Part shown: positions 6,156 through 14,015 of the stretch, one piece after another
Layout: each line of letters begins with the position of its first letter
Numbering within the stretch: the stretch's first letter is position 1
Source: a bacterium
GTDB taxonomy: Bacteria > Babelota > Babeliae > Babelales > Vermiphilaceae
Length of the DNA stretch: 19,562 nt
NCBI GenBank assembly: GCA_030626185.1
Contig: DAOUPL010000009.1
Coordinates: 1 to 19,562, forward strand
Reading direction: 5' to 3'
The notes under the pieces: model-generated
Told to the model about the DNA's origin: nothing
The model's input: the letters and a program-made list of their open reading frames with translations, nothing else
Database searches by the model: none
Position numbers and translations under genes: made by a program

Positions 6156-6833
6156 ATGACTAAAAAAAAATATTGCTTAAAAATAGCTCATAATGAATTA
6201 GAAAATACATATTGGCATAAAAAAATGACTATTTGTGGCATTGATGAAGCGGGTAGAGGTGCACTTTGTGGCCCAGTGGTCGTTTCAGGGGCAATATTGC
6301 CAAAATTGGTTGCACCTGATTTTTTACGTGATTCAAAGAAAATGACTACATTACAACGTGATAATGCGTACAAGTGGCTTATTGACAATGCGAATTATGC
6401 AGTTGCGGTGATTCCTCATTATTTAGTGGATGAGCGTAATATTTGGCAAACAACGCTGTTGGGAATGAAAAAGGTATATTCGTTGTTGGCAACACGTTAT
6501 ACCAAAGTTGATGTTGCATTGGTTGATGCAATGCCATTATCATTTGATAATTTTGCATACAGCGACGTTGTTGTGCATTCTATGATCAAGGGTGAAGATA
6601 AATCATCTTCTATTGCTGCAGCGTCGATTATTGCAAAAGTCACTAGAGATCGTTTGATGCAAAAATATGATACGGTTGTGCCAGGGTATAACTTTGATAC
6701 TCATAAAGGGTATGGGACCGTAGAGCATCAACAATTGCTGATAAATGGACAAAGTATTATTCATAGAAATACATTTTTGAAAAAATTTATAGGAAAAGAG
6801 GAAAAAGATGTCAATAAACAATTGTTTTTCTGA
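6156..6833 (+). CDS. rnhB: Ribonuclease HII
   Basis: RNase HII removes ribonucleotides from DNA and RNA primers in RNA-DNA hybrids, in the cytoplasm. The 225-aa length fits. The signature ICGIDEAGRGALCGPVVV holds the metal-binding D30 and E31. Further acidic residues are D124 in LVDAMP and D165 in SIIAKVTRD, completing the DEDD active site. The later GYNFDTHKGYGT block is also typical. The N-terminus has about 25 residues before the domain; an internal ATG at residue 24 is possible but lacks a Shine-Dalgarno site. The gene overlaps the next one by 26 bases, implying co-translation. Confidence 0.95.
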   Translation: MTKKKYCLKIAHNELENTYWHKKMTICGIDEAGRGALCGPVVVSGAILPKLVAPDFLRDSKKMTTLQRDNAYKWLIDNANYAVAVIPHYLVDERNIWQTTLLGMKKVYSLLATRYTKVDVALVDAMPLSFDNFAYSDVVVHSMIKGEDKSSSIAAASIIAKVTRDRLMQKYDTVVPGYNFDTHKGYGTVEHQQLLINGQSIIHRNTFLKKFIGKEEKDVNKQLFF

Positions 6834-7386
6834 AGTTGTTGCAAGTTCACTCAATACGTTTGATGCGCTTGTGTGGCAACGTAATCATCATGCAACGTTT
6901 GGGTCATTAGTTACGGTAACCAGTGGTGATTACACATTGTTTGGTATTGTGTATCAAATAAAAACCGGTTCAATGGACCCAACAAGGCAACCGGTAGCGT
7001 ATCAAAAAACGATTGCACAATTAGAAAAAGAACAACCACAAATTTTTGAATTTTTAACCACAACTGTTTCATGTGTAACAGTTGGTTATGCGCATAAAGG
7101 TAAAATATTTTATTTGTTACCACCAATTCCACCACAAACTCACAGTTTTGTTAGTCTTGTCGACGATTATGATGCAAAACGTTTTTTAGCCGATAAGCGT
7201 TATTTGCATGTGCTTTTTTGTGCACAACAGGTTATTGATTCACTTGATGAATTATTGTTGGCTATTGTGCATCAACAACAATTAAGCGAAAGTTCTTTTG
7301 CAACGTTTATGCAGACGTACAGTTTGTTGACTGGTAATGATTATCGTCGGATCAAGTTATTTGTGCAGCGTGCAGGGCAGCGTTAA
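6808..7386 (+). CDS. HAS-barrel-type domain protein of unknown function
   Basis: The 192-aa protein has no signal peptide. Its first ~115 residues resemble the HAS-barrel domain proteins seen in cyanobacteria and related to the N-terminal barrel of HerA-type ATPases: FGSLVTV, LFGIVYQIKTG, then QLEKEQPQIFEFL and GKIFYLLPPIPPQTHSFV. The last 70 residues are helical (FLADKRYLHVLF onward). No ATPase motif is present, so it is the barrel alone with a helical tail. A GAGGA site precedes the ATG by 7 bp inside the rnhB end. Its role is unknown; the coupling with rnhB may hint at nucleic-acid work. Its stop codon shares bases with the stop of the convergent gene. The family match is from memory. Confidence 0.6.
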   Translation: MSINNCFSEVVASSLNTFDALVWQRNHHATFGSLVTVTSGDYTLFGIVYQIKTGSMDPTRQPVAYQKTIAQLEKEQPQIFEFLTTTVSCVTVGYAHKGKIFYLLPPIPPQTHSFVSLVDDYDAKRFLADKRYLHVLFCAQQVIDSLDELLLAIVHQQQLSESSFATFMQTYSLLTGNDYRRIKLFVQRAGQR

Positions 7387-8285
7387 TATTCTGGATTTTC
7401 CAAGAATTCAGTTAAGTTATAATTTTCTAATAGTTTGTACGCATTTAATCCTTCGCTATCTTGTACTTCAGGATTAAACAATGGATGGTTTAGAATTGAT
7501 AATAAAATATTTTGAGAATCATTAATAAAATCGTCGTTATTTTGTTGGCACCAGTATGTGTAGAGTTCACATGCAAGTTTTAATGGTATTTCATCGGTAG
7601 AATTGGTTTTATGTACCAAAAGTTCAGGAAATTTTAATAAAAGAGAGAGTTTGTTAAAATTTGTATAAATATTTTGTTCTTCTTCTTCAATTATATTTCT
7701 TTTTAAAAGATGTGTTAATAAAGTTTCTTGAGTTTCATCTTGCGTGTTTCCTAAAACATTAATCATGATAAAAAGATGATGACATTTGACATCATTTTTA
7801 AGTTGGAATAATAACTCATTGATGTGCAAGTCTTCAGTCGGATTTTCGAGATTTGTGTAGGTAATTAATGTTTTGCTTTCGGGATCATTAAGCACATGTA
7901 CTTCTGGATGATTTGTTATAACTTGATCATTTTTTATATAGAATTTTATTGTATCGGATGCAAAGTCATATAAAACAGATGGGAAATATCCAAAAGCATT
8001 AAGTGTTTTTATGTATTCTATAAATGCTGAATTAAACGTAAGAGTACCAATATGAATTAATGATGTTGTATTTGGTGATGATGCATTTTCCCAATACATC
8101 ATTGGTGTAAAATGTAGATTTGTATCAGTATCATCGTTAATAGGGAAAAAATTTTTAAATTCTGTAATTTTTTTTTGTAGGCTATCCTCTATAGTGGCAG
8201 TATTGATAACAGTATTCGGTCCTGTTGGTTTTACGGCGTTGATGCAAAACAAGAGTAATAAGGGAATTAGTGTTGTAGGTTTCAT
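7383..8285 (-). CDS. Secreted protein of unknown function with weak ankyrin-like C-terminus
   Basis: I chose the ATG at 8285, not one at 8336, because AAAGGA lies about 8 bp upstream and a signal peptide starts there (PTTLIPLLLLFCINA core). The product is then 300 aa. I recognise no firm domain. The middle has alternating strands and helices with many Asn/Asp/Thr. The final ~68 residues have an arrangement reminiscent of degenerate ankyrin repeats (PLKLACELYTYW, then DSEGLNAYKLLENYNLTEFLE). It is divergent from the ankyrin/CaaX gene and could form an effector pair with it. The stop overlaps the HAS-barrel gene stop in a shared TTAA. Confidence 0.6.
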   Translation of the reverse strand: MKPTTLIPLLLLFCINAVKPTGPNTVINTATIEDSLQKKITEFKNFFPINDDTDTNLHFTPMMYWENASSPNTTSLIHIGTLTFNSAFIEYIKTLNAFGYFPSVLYDFASDTIKFYIKNDQVITNHPEVHVLNDPESKTLITYTNLENPTEDLHINELLFQLKNDVKCHHLFIMINVLGNTQDETQETLLTHLLKRNIIEEEEQNIYTNFNKLSLLLKFPELLVHKTNSTDEIPLKLACELYTYWCQQNNDDFINDSQNILLSILNHPLFNPEVQDSEGLNAYKLLENYNLTEFLENPEY

Positions 8286-8319
8286 AGTTGTTCCTTTGTT
8301 TAGTATTTTTACGTTTTCA

Positions 8320-8328
8320 TGGTATGAT
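8320..8328 (+). promoter_or_regulatory. Extended -10 promoter of the ankyrin/CaaX gene
   Basis: TGG followed by TATGAT (8323-8328) forms an extended -10 (TGn plus five of six consensus bases), 33 bp before the ATG. The start codon is preceded by AAGGGAGA. A clear -35 is not needed with an extended -10. Confidence 0.45.
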
Positions 8329-8360
8329 CTTTTCAAGATTTTACCAGAAAAGGGAGAAAA

Positions 8361-9188
8361 ATGAAAAAAAGATATTTACTATCGAATATTACTTTGTTTG
8401 TTGTGTTGTTTTCTAGTGCATCTCAAATTAGTTATGGAAATAGAACAACAACGTTACATAAACTTTTGAAGAATGAAAATTTAGAAGTTGCAAAAATTGA
8501 ACAACTAATTACTAATGATACTGATGTAAATTTGCAAAATGTGCGTGGCAATACATATTTACACTGTTTGTTTCATAATTTTGGTCATAAGGATTTTGAT
8601 TCAGTAACTTCTTTATTTGCTCTTTTATTAGAGCATGGTGCTGATGTTAATAAAGCAAATGTGCAAAATGAAACACCTATTGGTTGTTTGTATTATTTAA
8701 TACAGCAAGCAAATAATGAGGAATTTCGTCAAAATATTCATGCAATTGTAGAACAAGCAATTGAAGGTGGTTTAAATCTTAATGCATCGTGTTATGGCAG
8801 TAAAACATTATTTTGTTTAGCATGTAGAATAAATGACGTTTCGTTGTTAAAGTTGTTGCTGAACTATGCTATAAGTGATGAACAAAAATTGAGCTTGTAT
8901 GAGTTTGCTGTTAATAACAGAGATAATGAGTTAAAAGAAATTTTGAGTCCTTGTCTTGAGAGAAAAGATAAAGAATATGTTGGTTTAACAGAAAGTGGAA
9001 TTTTAAATAAGTATTATGAAAAATATAATGGACTAACTCAGCAAGAGATTGCACAAATGGATCGTGAAGAATCAGGTTCGTCGAGCAGCAATAGTGTTAG
9101 TTCTGATAATATAACTGGTTCTGATATAAGTTCAGATTCGCAAGATAATCAAAAGAAGACTGAAAATTGGTCCTGTGTGATGATGTAG
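8361..9188 (+). CDS. Secreted ankyrin-repeat protein ending in a CaaX box
   Basis: The 275-aa protein starts with a signal peptide (residues 1-26, LFVVLFSSAS core). Ankyrin repeats follow from about 30 to 195: TLHKLLKNENLEVAKIEQLI, LLLEHGADVNKANVQNETPI, and the LFCLACRINDVSLLKLLL unit. A Ser/Asp-rich linker covers about 238-262. The last four residues are Cys-Val-Met-Met (C272-M275), which fit the C-a-a-X prenylation signal with X = Met, normally read by farnesyltransferase. Bacteria lack this enzyme, but host cells have it. Legionella AnkB is a known ankyrin effector with a CaaX box. The predicted role is a host-membrane-targeted effector. Chance occurrence of the motif is possible, and transport beyond the outer membrane is not shown. 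A strong AAGGGAGA site precedes the start. Confidence 0.75.
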   Translation: MKKRYLLSNITLFVVLFSSASQISYGNRTTTLHKLLKNENLEVAKIEQLITNDTDVNLQNVRGNTYLHCLFHNFGHKDFDSVTSLFALLLEHGADVNKANVQNETPIGCLYYLIQQANNEEFRQNIHAIVEQAIEGGLNLNASCYGSKTLFCLACRINDVSLLKLLLNYAISDEQKLSLYEFAVNNRDNELKEILSPCLERKDKEYVGLTESGILNKYYEKYNGLTQQEIAQMDREESGSSSSNSVSSDNITGSDISSDSQDNQKKTENWSCVMM

Positions 9189-9217
9189 TCATAATTAGCT
9201 GATAAAAAAGGTAGAGA

Positions 9218-10162
9218 GTGAAGAGTAAAAAGTTTTTTTGTTTAGTATTATTTTCAATAATTTCGTTGTGTGCACAAACATGGGTTTATAAACCATTTGA
9301 TGAAGCAATGCAGCGCGCAAAGTTTCCACGAGCATTTACCATGACAGAGCCAATCGTTGGCATTGATGGTGATCAGTTGTATGGATTCTTTAAAGATTTG
9401 CATGAAAAATATAATCCCCGACATTTTGTAAAAGAAATACAAGGTGATGTGTATCGCGTTCCAAGAACAATTCATCAAATTTGGTTGGGCAGCCCGGTGC
9501 CAAAAGCGCTTAAAAGTTTTGCTGAATCGTGGAAAAAAATGCATCCCGATTGGCAATATATTTTGTGGACTGATAAAGAAGTAGAAGAGTTTGGTCTGGT
9601 AAATAAACATTTTTATGATGCGACTGATAATTATGGTGCAAAATCAGACATTGCGCGATGGGAGATCGTGTATAAAATGGGTGGCGTGTACATCGACATG
9701 GATTTTGAATGTTTGCAACCATTGGATATGTTTAATAAAGTTTATGATTTTTATACCGCAATTCAACCACTTGATACACAATTTATACAACTTGGCGCAG
9801 CATTGTTTGGCGCATGCCCAGGGCATCCATTATTAAAACATTGTATCGAAACGATAAAAGATGATTGGTGGCGTAAAGGCGCGCCACAAAAAACTGGGCC
9901 AGTGCATTTTACTCGATCGTTTTTTGCGTGTGCGGGTAAAAGTGGTCGACGCGATATTGCGTTTGCACCGTACTACTTTTATCCATTAGGGTGCATGCAG
10001 CGCGTGGTTGAGGATGCTGTAGAATATCAATTGCGTCGTTGGGTAGAACAAGGAGCGATTGCGATTCATTGGTGGTCAAAAAGTTGGATGCCAAAAGCGT
10101 ATCGACCGCATGTGTTTAAGTCAATTAACAATGAGTCATCAACAGCAAATTGGAATAGTTGA
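9218..10162 (+). CDS. GT32-like glycosyltransferase (Och1/TcdB-type sugar-binding DXD domain) with signal peptide
   Basis: The start is GTG, preceded by AAGG, and a signal peptide fills residues 1-20 (FFCLVLFSIISLCA). The domain shows VPRTIHQIWLG (81-91), a WTD segment, then AKSDIARWEIVYKMGGVY (141-158) and the metal-binding D160-M-D162. Near the C-terminus HWWSKSW (284-290) is the usual closing motif. This is the Gly_transf_sug family, which includes capsular and Och1-type transferases and is related to glucosylating toxins. It moves a sugar from a nucleotide donor to an unknown acceptor. It opens an operon with two GT2 genes; the next ATG overlaps its stop by one base (TGATG). Export of the enzyme is the odd point. 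Confidence 0.85.
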   Translation: MKSKKFFCLVLFSIISLCAQTWVYKPFDEAMQRAKFPRAFTMTEPIVGIDGDQLYGFFKDLHEKYNPRHFVKEIQGDVYRVPRTIHQIWLGSPVPKALKSFAESWKKMHPDWQYILWTDKEVEEFGLVNKHFYDATDNYGAKSDIARWEIVYKMGGVYIDMDFECLQPLDMFNKVYDFYTAIQPLDTQFIQLGAALFGACPGHPLLKHCIETIKDDWWRKGAPQKTGPVHFTRSFFACAGKSGRRDIAFAPYYFYPLGCMQRVVEDAVEYQLRRWVEQGAIAIHWWSKSWMPKAYRPHVFKSINNESSTANWNS

Positions 10163-11091
10163 TGAAGTTTAAAAAGATTTTATTATTATTGTTTGTTTTT
10201 GTTATTAGTTATGCAGAGCAACAAAAGCCCGTTCAACAAGATTCTGTTGTAGCTAACATCTCAAATATTGTTGAACCTGATGCAAAAAATAAGAAACTAA
10301 AAATTATTGTTTGCTCGAACAACAACGCCTCATCGTACGCTGAAGGTGTGCTTGTTTGTGAAAAAAACATACGATCAATTTTTGCGCAAACGTATGAATA
10401 TTTTGAAGTCATCTACATTGATGATTGTTCTTCTGATGGCACTGCACAACACGTTGAGCAAGTAGTTGCAGAACTTGGAGAGCAAGATAGGTTTACGTTA
10501 ATTAAAAATGATAAACGTTGTGGCCATTTGGATAATCAATACAATGCAATTTGGTCATGTGATTCGACCGATGTTATGGTTATTGTTGATGGTGACGATT
10601 GGTTATTGGATAAAAATACATTTAAATTAGTGAACGCTGCATATCAAGATCCTGATATTTGGTTAACGTATGGGAATTTTAAACGTATTCCGTATGAAAG
10701 TTGGGCAATGCAATGTCAGGCATTTCCTAAAAGTGTTGTAAAACGCAATGCATATCGTAAGCATGAATGGGTAAGCTCTCATCTACGTACGTTTTATGCC
10801 GGTTTGTTTATGTTGATCGATAAAAAAGATCTTATGCATGAAGGTGATTTTTGGCCTGCTGCAGTTGATCTTGCAGTGATGTTCCCTATGTTAGAGATGG
10901 CCAACGGACGGCATCGCTTTATACGAAAATTTATTTATGCGTATAATCGTGAAAATCCGTTAAATTTATGCACGGGGCCACGACTAGCGATACAAAATGA
11001 ATGTGCACGATTGATTAGATTAAAAGATCATTATCAGCCGATAGATCGCTGGAAAATGTTTGAGATAAAAACAAAGAAAGATAAACAGTGA
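10162..11091 (+). CDS. GT2-family glycosyltransferase with signal peptide
   Basis: The ATG at 10162 overlaps the preceding stop (TGATG), so I prefer it to a TTG three bases earlier. The 309-aa product has a signal peptide (1-18, ILLLLFVFVISYA). The GT-A domain begins at about 46: KIIVCSNNN, the nucleotide-binding YIDDCSSDGT (85-94), and the metal site DGDDW (143-147). A later block, RNAYRKHEWVSSHLRTFYAGLF (as RNAYR at 195 to LF at 216), recurs in the next gene. It lacks the extra C-terminal domain of its two relatives. Donor and acceptor are unknown. The stop overlaps the next GTG start (GTGA). Confidence 0.85.
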   Translation: MKFKKILLLLFVFVISYAEQQKPVQQDSVVANISNIVEPDAKNKKLKIIVCSNNNASSYAEGVLVCEKNIRSIFAQTYEYFEVIYIDDCSSDGTAQHVEQVVAELGEQDRFTLIKNDKRCGHLDNQYNAIWSCDSTDVMVIVDGDDWLLDKNTFKLVNAAYQDPDIWLTYGNFKRIPYESWAMQCQAFPKSVVKRNAYRKHEWVSSHLRTFYAGLFMLIDKKDLMHEGDFWPAAVDLAVMFPMLEMANGRHRFIRKFIYAYNRENPLNLCTGPRLAIQNECARLIRLKDHYQPIDRWKMFEIKTKKDKQ

Positions 11092-12467
11092 AAAAGTTAC
11101 TTGTATTATTAATTTGTGGTTTTTCTTTTTTACACGCACGTGTTGTAAAAGAACAATATAAATCTATTTGTGTAGTTACAACATCACGTAACAATGCTGA
11201 TTGGTATCAAAAAAATTTAGATTCGGTTTTTGCGCAAAATTATCCACGGGATAAAGTACATATTGTGTATTGTGATGATGCATCAACAGATAACACATTT
11301 AATCTTGTGTGGGAGCATGTTGTACAATGTGGTTGGCAAAATAATGTAACATTGCTTGGTAATAATCGTCGTCGTGGTGCGATGTTTAATCATTGGCGTG
11401 CAATACATTTGTGTGCCCCAGATAGTATTATTGTAAACTTAGATGGTGATGATTGGTTTGCGCATAATAATGTTTTACAAACAATTAACCAGGCGTATCA
11501 AAATGAAAAAACATGGATAACGTATGGACAGTATGAGGAAGATCATAATCCAGGTAAAAAAATTGGTCACTGTCGTGAAATTCCACGCGTAGTAAAGCAG
11601 CGTAATGCATATCGAGCATTTGATTGGGTTTCTAGTCATCCACGAACATTTTACGCTGGTTTGTTTCAACAAATTCCATTAGGTTATCTACTTTATAAAG
11701 ATGATTTTTTTACTTCAGCAGTTGATCTTGCAATGATGTTTGCCATGCTTGAGCTTAGTGGTGGTAGAGTCGCATTTATTCCAGAAATTTTGTACATGTA
11801 TAATGTTGCTAATCCTAATCTTACCTGTCGTAAAAATGTGTTGTGGCAATTAACTATGGGTTATGTGTCACGCGGTAGGCAATCGTTGCGCCCATTGACG
11901 TTTAATCCAATGACGAAACAAAAAAGAACACCACACGTATTGGGCATTTTATTTGCTGATGATGTTTCTGCAGCACAACAAAGTGTTTATGATATTACGC
12001 GTATGTGTGATGGCGTTGATGAAGTAGTGGTAATTAATCGTCAAGATCGAAATATAAAAATGTTACTTGCAACATTGCTTGATGATCAACGCTACACGCA
12101 TATTATGTTTTTTGTGCATAATAAATTACCAAAATATAATTATAACATTACAAATGCAGTAGAAATTCTTGATCGCACACATGCGCATGCAGTTTATTTT
12201 GATCGTTATCAGTGTGCGCAAGAACGATGCCCGTTTATTGTTGAGGTGCAGCCAATGGTGTTTGCATGGAAGTTCAGATGTGCGCAAGGTTGTTTGCAAA
12301 AACGTTATTCGTTTCATAACGCATTATACAAGCGAGAAACATTATCAGATGCATTAGAGCAAGTTGATGGAAACACACTGCGAAAAATAAAAAAAGCATG
12401 GAATTTGTTGCCGTGTAATTCACAAGAAGATGTTGGACTATTAGTATCGCCTACGCATAATACGTAG
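11088..12467 (+). CDS. GT2-family glycosyltransferase with extra C-terminal domain and signal peptide
   Basis: Starts with GTG in a 4-base overlap with the previous stop. Residues 1-17 form a signal peptide (LLVLLICGFSFLHA). The GT-A domain has ICVVTTSRNN, CDDASTDNT (62-70), and LDGDDW (118-123), then the WVSSHPRTFYAGLF block shared with the preceding gene. After about residue 280 a second region begins (LGILFADDVSAAQQSV, then VDEVVVINRQD), which again looks like a GT-A-type start with an ADD in place of the usual acidic motif. It is matched by the C-terminal part of the transferase at 14016. The second region may be a degenerate glycosyltransferase or an acceptor-binding domain. It ends in the terminator hairpin. 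Confidence 0.83.
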   Translation: MKKLLVLLICGFSFLHARVVKEQYKSICVVTTSRNNADWYQKNLDSVFAQNYPRDKVHIVYCDDASTDNTFNLVWEHVVQCGWQNNVTLLGNNRRRGAMFNHWRAIHLCAPDSIIVNLDGDDWFAHNNVLQTINQAYQNEKTWITYGQYEEDHNPGKKIGHCREIPRVVKQRNAYRAFDWVSSHPRTFYAGLFQQIPLGYLLYKDDFFTSAVDLAMMFAMLELSGGRVAFIPEILYMYNVANPNLTCRKNVLWQLTMGYVSRGRQSLRPLTFNPMTKQKRTPHVLGILFADDVSAAQQSVYDITRMCDGVDEVVVINRQDRNIKMLLATLLDDQRYTHIMFFVHNKLPKYNYNITNAVEILDRTHAHAVYFDRYQCAQERCPFIVEVQPMVFAWKFRCAQGCLQKRYSFHNALYKRETLSDALEQVDGNTLRKIKKAWNLLPCNSQEDVGLLVSPTHNT

Positions 12468-12473
12468 GCGATA
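12445..12473 (+). terminator. Hairpin terminator between convergent genes
   Basis: TATCGCCTACG (12445-12455) and CGTAGGCGATA (12463-12473) are perfect 11-bp inverted repeats with a 7-nt loop, followed by a T-containing tail GATTTGTTTTAG. The stop codon of the upstream transferase lies within the stem. It sits between genes converging from both strands and could act in both directions, although the T-run is weak. Confidence 0.65.
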
Positions 12474-12481
12474 GATTTGTT

Positions 12482-13903
12482 TTAGTCTATTTCTAATGTG
12501 CGTTGTGCTAAGCATGACATGCCAATATTATCAAAAATAAAACCATGTTCTTTTAGTTCTTGTGGATCAAGCATGTTGCGTGCATCAACAATTATTGGTG
12601 TGTTCATCAATTCTTTTATTCTTGTGATATCAAGATAAGCAAATTCTGGCCATTCAGTCATGATAATAAGAGCGTCACTATTTTCTACTGCTGTTTCCCA
12701 AAAATCATAATAATTTAGATGATCTGATGGTGGAATTTCTTTTTTCATGTTATTAAGTGCTTCTGGGTCATAAGCGTTTACAAATGCGCCTTGTTTTAAA
12801 AGTTCGTTGATGGTATCAATTGCTGGTGAGTAACGAATGTCATCAGTGTTATCTTTAAACGCAAGGCCTAAAACAGCAATCATTTTATTGCAAAGATCAT
12901 TTTGCAACAATGGTAATGATTTATTTATTACAACTGTTTTTTGATGCATATTTGCTGCAATGGCAGCAGAAACGGTGTTGAGTAAAATATTATTTTCATA
13001 AGCCATGTGAACTAATGCTTCGGTATCTTTAGGAAAACAAGATCCGCCATAACCAGGCCCTGGATTAAGAAAACAATTACTAACTCGATGGTCTGAACCC
13101 AGCACACGTGTAAGTTGTGTCATATTTGCACCAGTTGCATCACACATATTTGCCATCTCATTTACAAAGCTTAACTTTACTGAAAGAAATGCATTAGCAG
13201 CATATTTTGCAAGTTCTGCGGTTTCTAAACTTGTTACAATAATTGGAATATCCTGATCTATAAACCCTTGATAAACGTCATACATTTTTTGTTCAGCTTT
13301 TTTTGATTCAACACCGATTACTATGCGATCAGGGTGTAAAAAATCTTCAACAGCAGAGCCTTCACGTAAAAATTCTGGATTTGAAACAATATCAAAAAGT
13401 GTTGGATCAACGCCATAGGTATTAATAAGTAATGACTTTATATCTTTGTTGGTACCAACAGGAACGGTACTTTTGGTTACAATTACTTTATGGCGATTAC
13501 AATTTTCTGAGATTTTCTCTACTACCTTTTCAACGTAGCGTAAGTTTGCCGAACCATCTTTATTCATTGGTGTAGGAACCGCAATAAATAGAATATCAGA
13601 TTCTTGCATCGCCCAAGCGCAATCAGTAGTAAACTCAATGCGTCCATGATTTACATTTCTTTCTACAACTTCACGTAGACCAGGTTCATGAATTGGCATC
13701 TCACCTTCATTTAAATCAGCAATTGTTTGTTTATTAATATCACCACAAATAACATCATTACCAATTTCTGCAAGACCTGCACCGGTTACCAGGCCAACAT
13801 AACCGGTACCAATAATAGCGATTTTAGCAGATTTACACGAGTACGTTGAGATAAGTAGCGTTAGAAGTATGTATTTGTGTACAACAAAAAATAAGTGCTT
13901 CAT
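12482..13903 (-). CDS. ugd: UDP-glucose 6-dehydrogenase with N-terminal signal-like segment
   Basis: Ugd oxidises UDP-glucose to UDP-glucuronate with two NAD+. I chose the ATG at 13903 because AAGGA lies 5-6 bp upstream; the product is 473 aa. The Rossmann loop is IIGTGYVGLVTGAGLAE (31-46, GTGYVG), followed by the acidic ribose-binding site at CGDIN. Other family motifs are AVPTPMNKDGSANL, STVPVGT, NPEFLREGSA, ELAKYAANAFL with K233/N237, and the catalytic Cys289 in GGSCFPKD. The enzyme looks fully functional. The oddity is residues 1-26, a basic start plus hydrophobic YILLTLLIS, ending SCKSA just before the Rossmann strand. Normal Ugd proteins begin directly at that strand. The product would feed UDP-GlcA to the neighbouring transferases. 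Confidence 0.95.
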   Translation of the reverse strand: MKHLFFVVHKYILLTLLISTYSCKSAKIAIIGTGYVGLVTGAGLAEIGNDVICGDINKQTIADLNEGEMPIHEPGLREVVERNVNHGRIEFTTDCAWAMQESDILFIAVPTPMNKDGSANLRYVEKVVEKISENCNRHKVIVTKSTVPVGTNKDIKSLLINTYGVDPTLFDIVSNPEFLREGSAVEDFLHPDRIVIGVESKKAEQKMYDVYQGFIDQDIPIIVTSLETAELAKYAANAFLSVKLSFVNEMANMCDATGANMTQLTRVLGSDHRVSNCFLNPGPGYGGSCFPKDTEALVHMAYENNILLNTVSAAIAANMHQKTVVINKSLPLLQNDLCNKMIAVLGLAFKDNTDDIRYSPAIDTINELLKQGAFVNAYDPEALNNMKKEIPPSDHLNYYDFWETAVENSDALIIMTEWPEFAYLDITRIKELMNTPIIVDARNMLDPQELKEHGFIFDNIGMSCLAQRTLEID

Positions 13904-13935
13904 AAAAATCCTTTTTTTTGGATGAAACAATTAGG

Positions 13936-13941
13936 TATAAT
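13936..13941 (+). promoter_or_regulatory. -10 box for the GT2 gene at 14016
   Basis: A perfect TATAAT lies 75 bp before the GTG start. No convincing -35 is visible. A TTG codon that could extend the reading frame begins on the last base of this box, which argues against that start. Confidence 0.35.
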
Positions 13942-14015
13942 TGCATAATAAAAAATATTTAGATCTTTTTAGAAGAGTTTTATTATATTACAAAAAGAAT
14001 CAGGGTGGGAAAATT

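Noticed and set aside
13941..14015. N-terminal extension of the GT2 transferase from a TTG start
   Set aside because: The TTG overlaps a TATAAT box, while GTG at 14016 has a good ribosome-binding site followed at once by a signal peptide.
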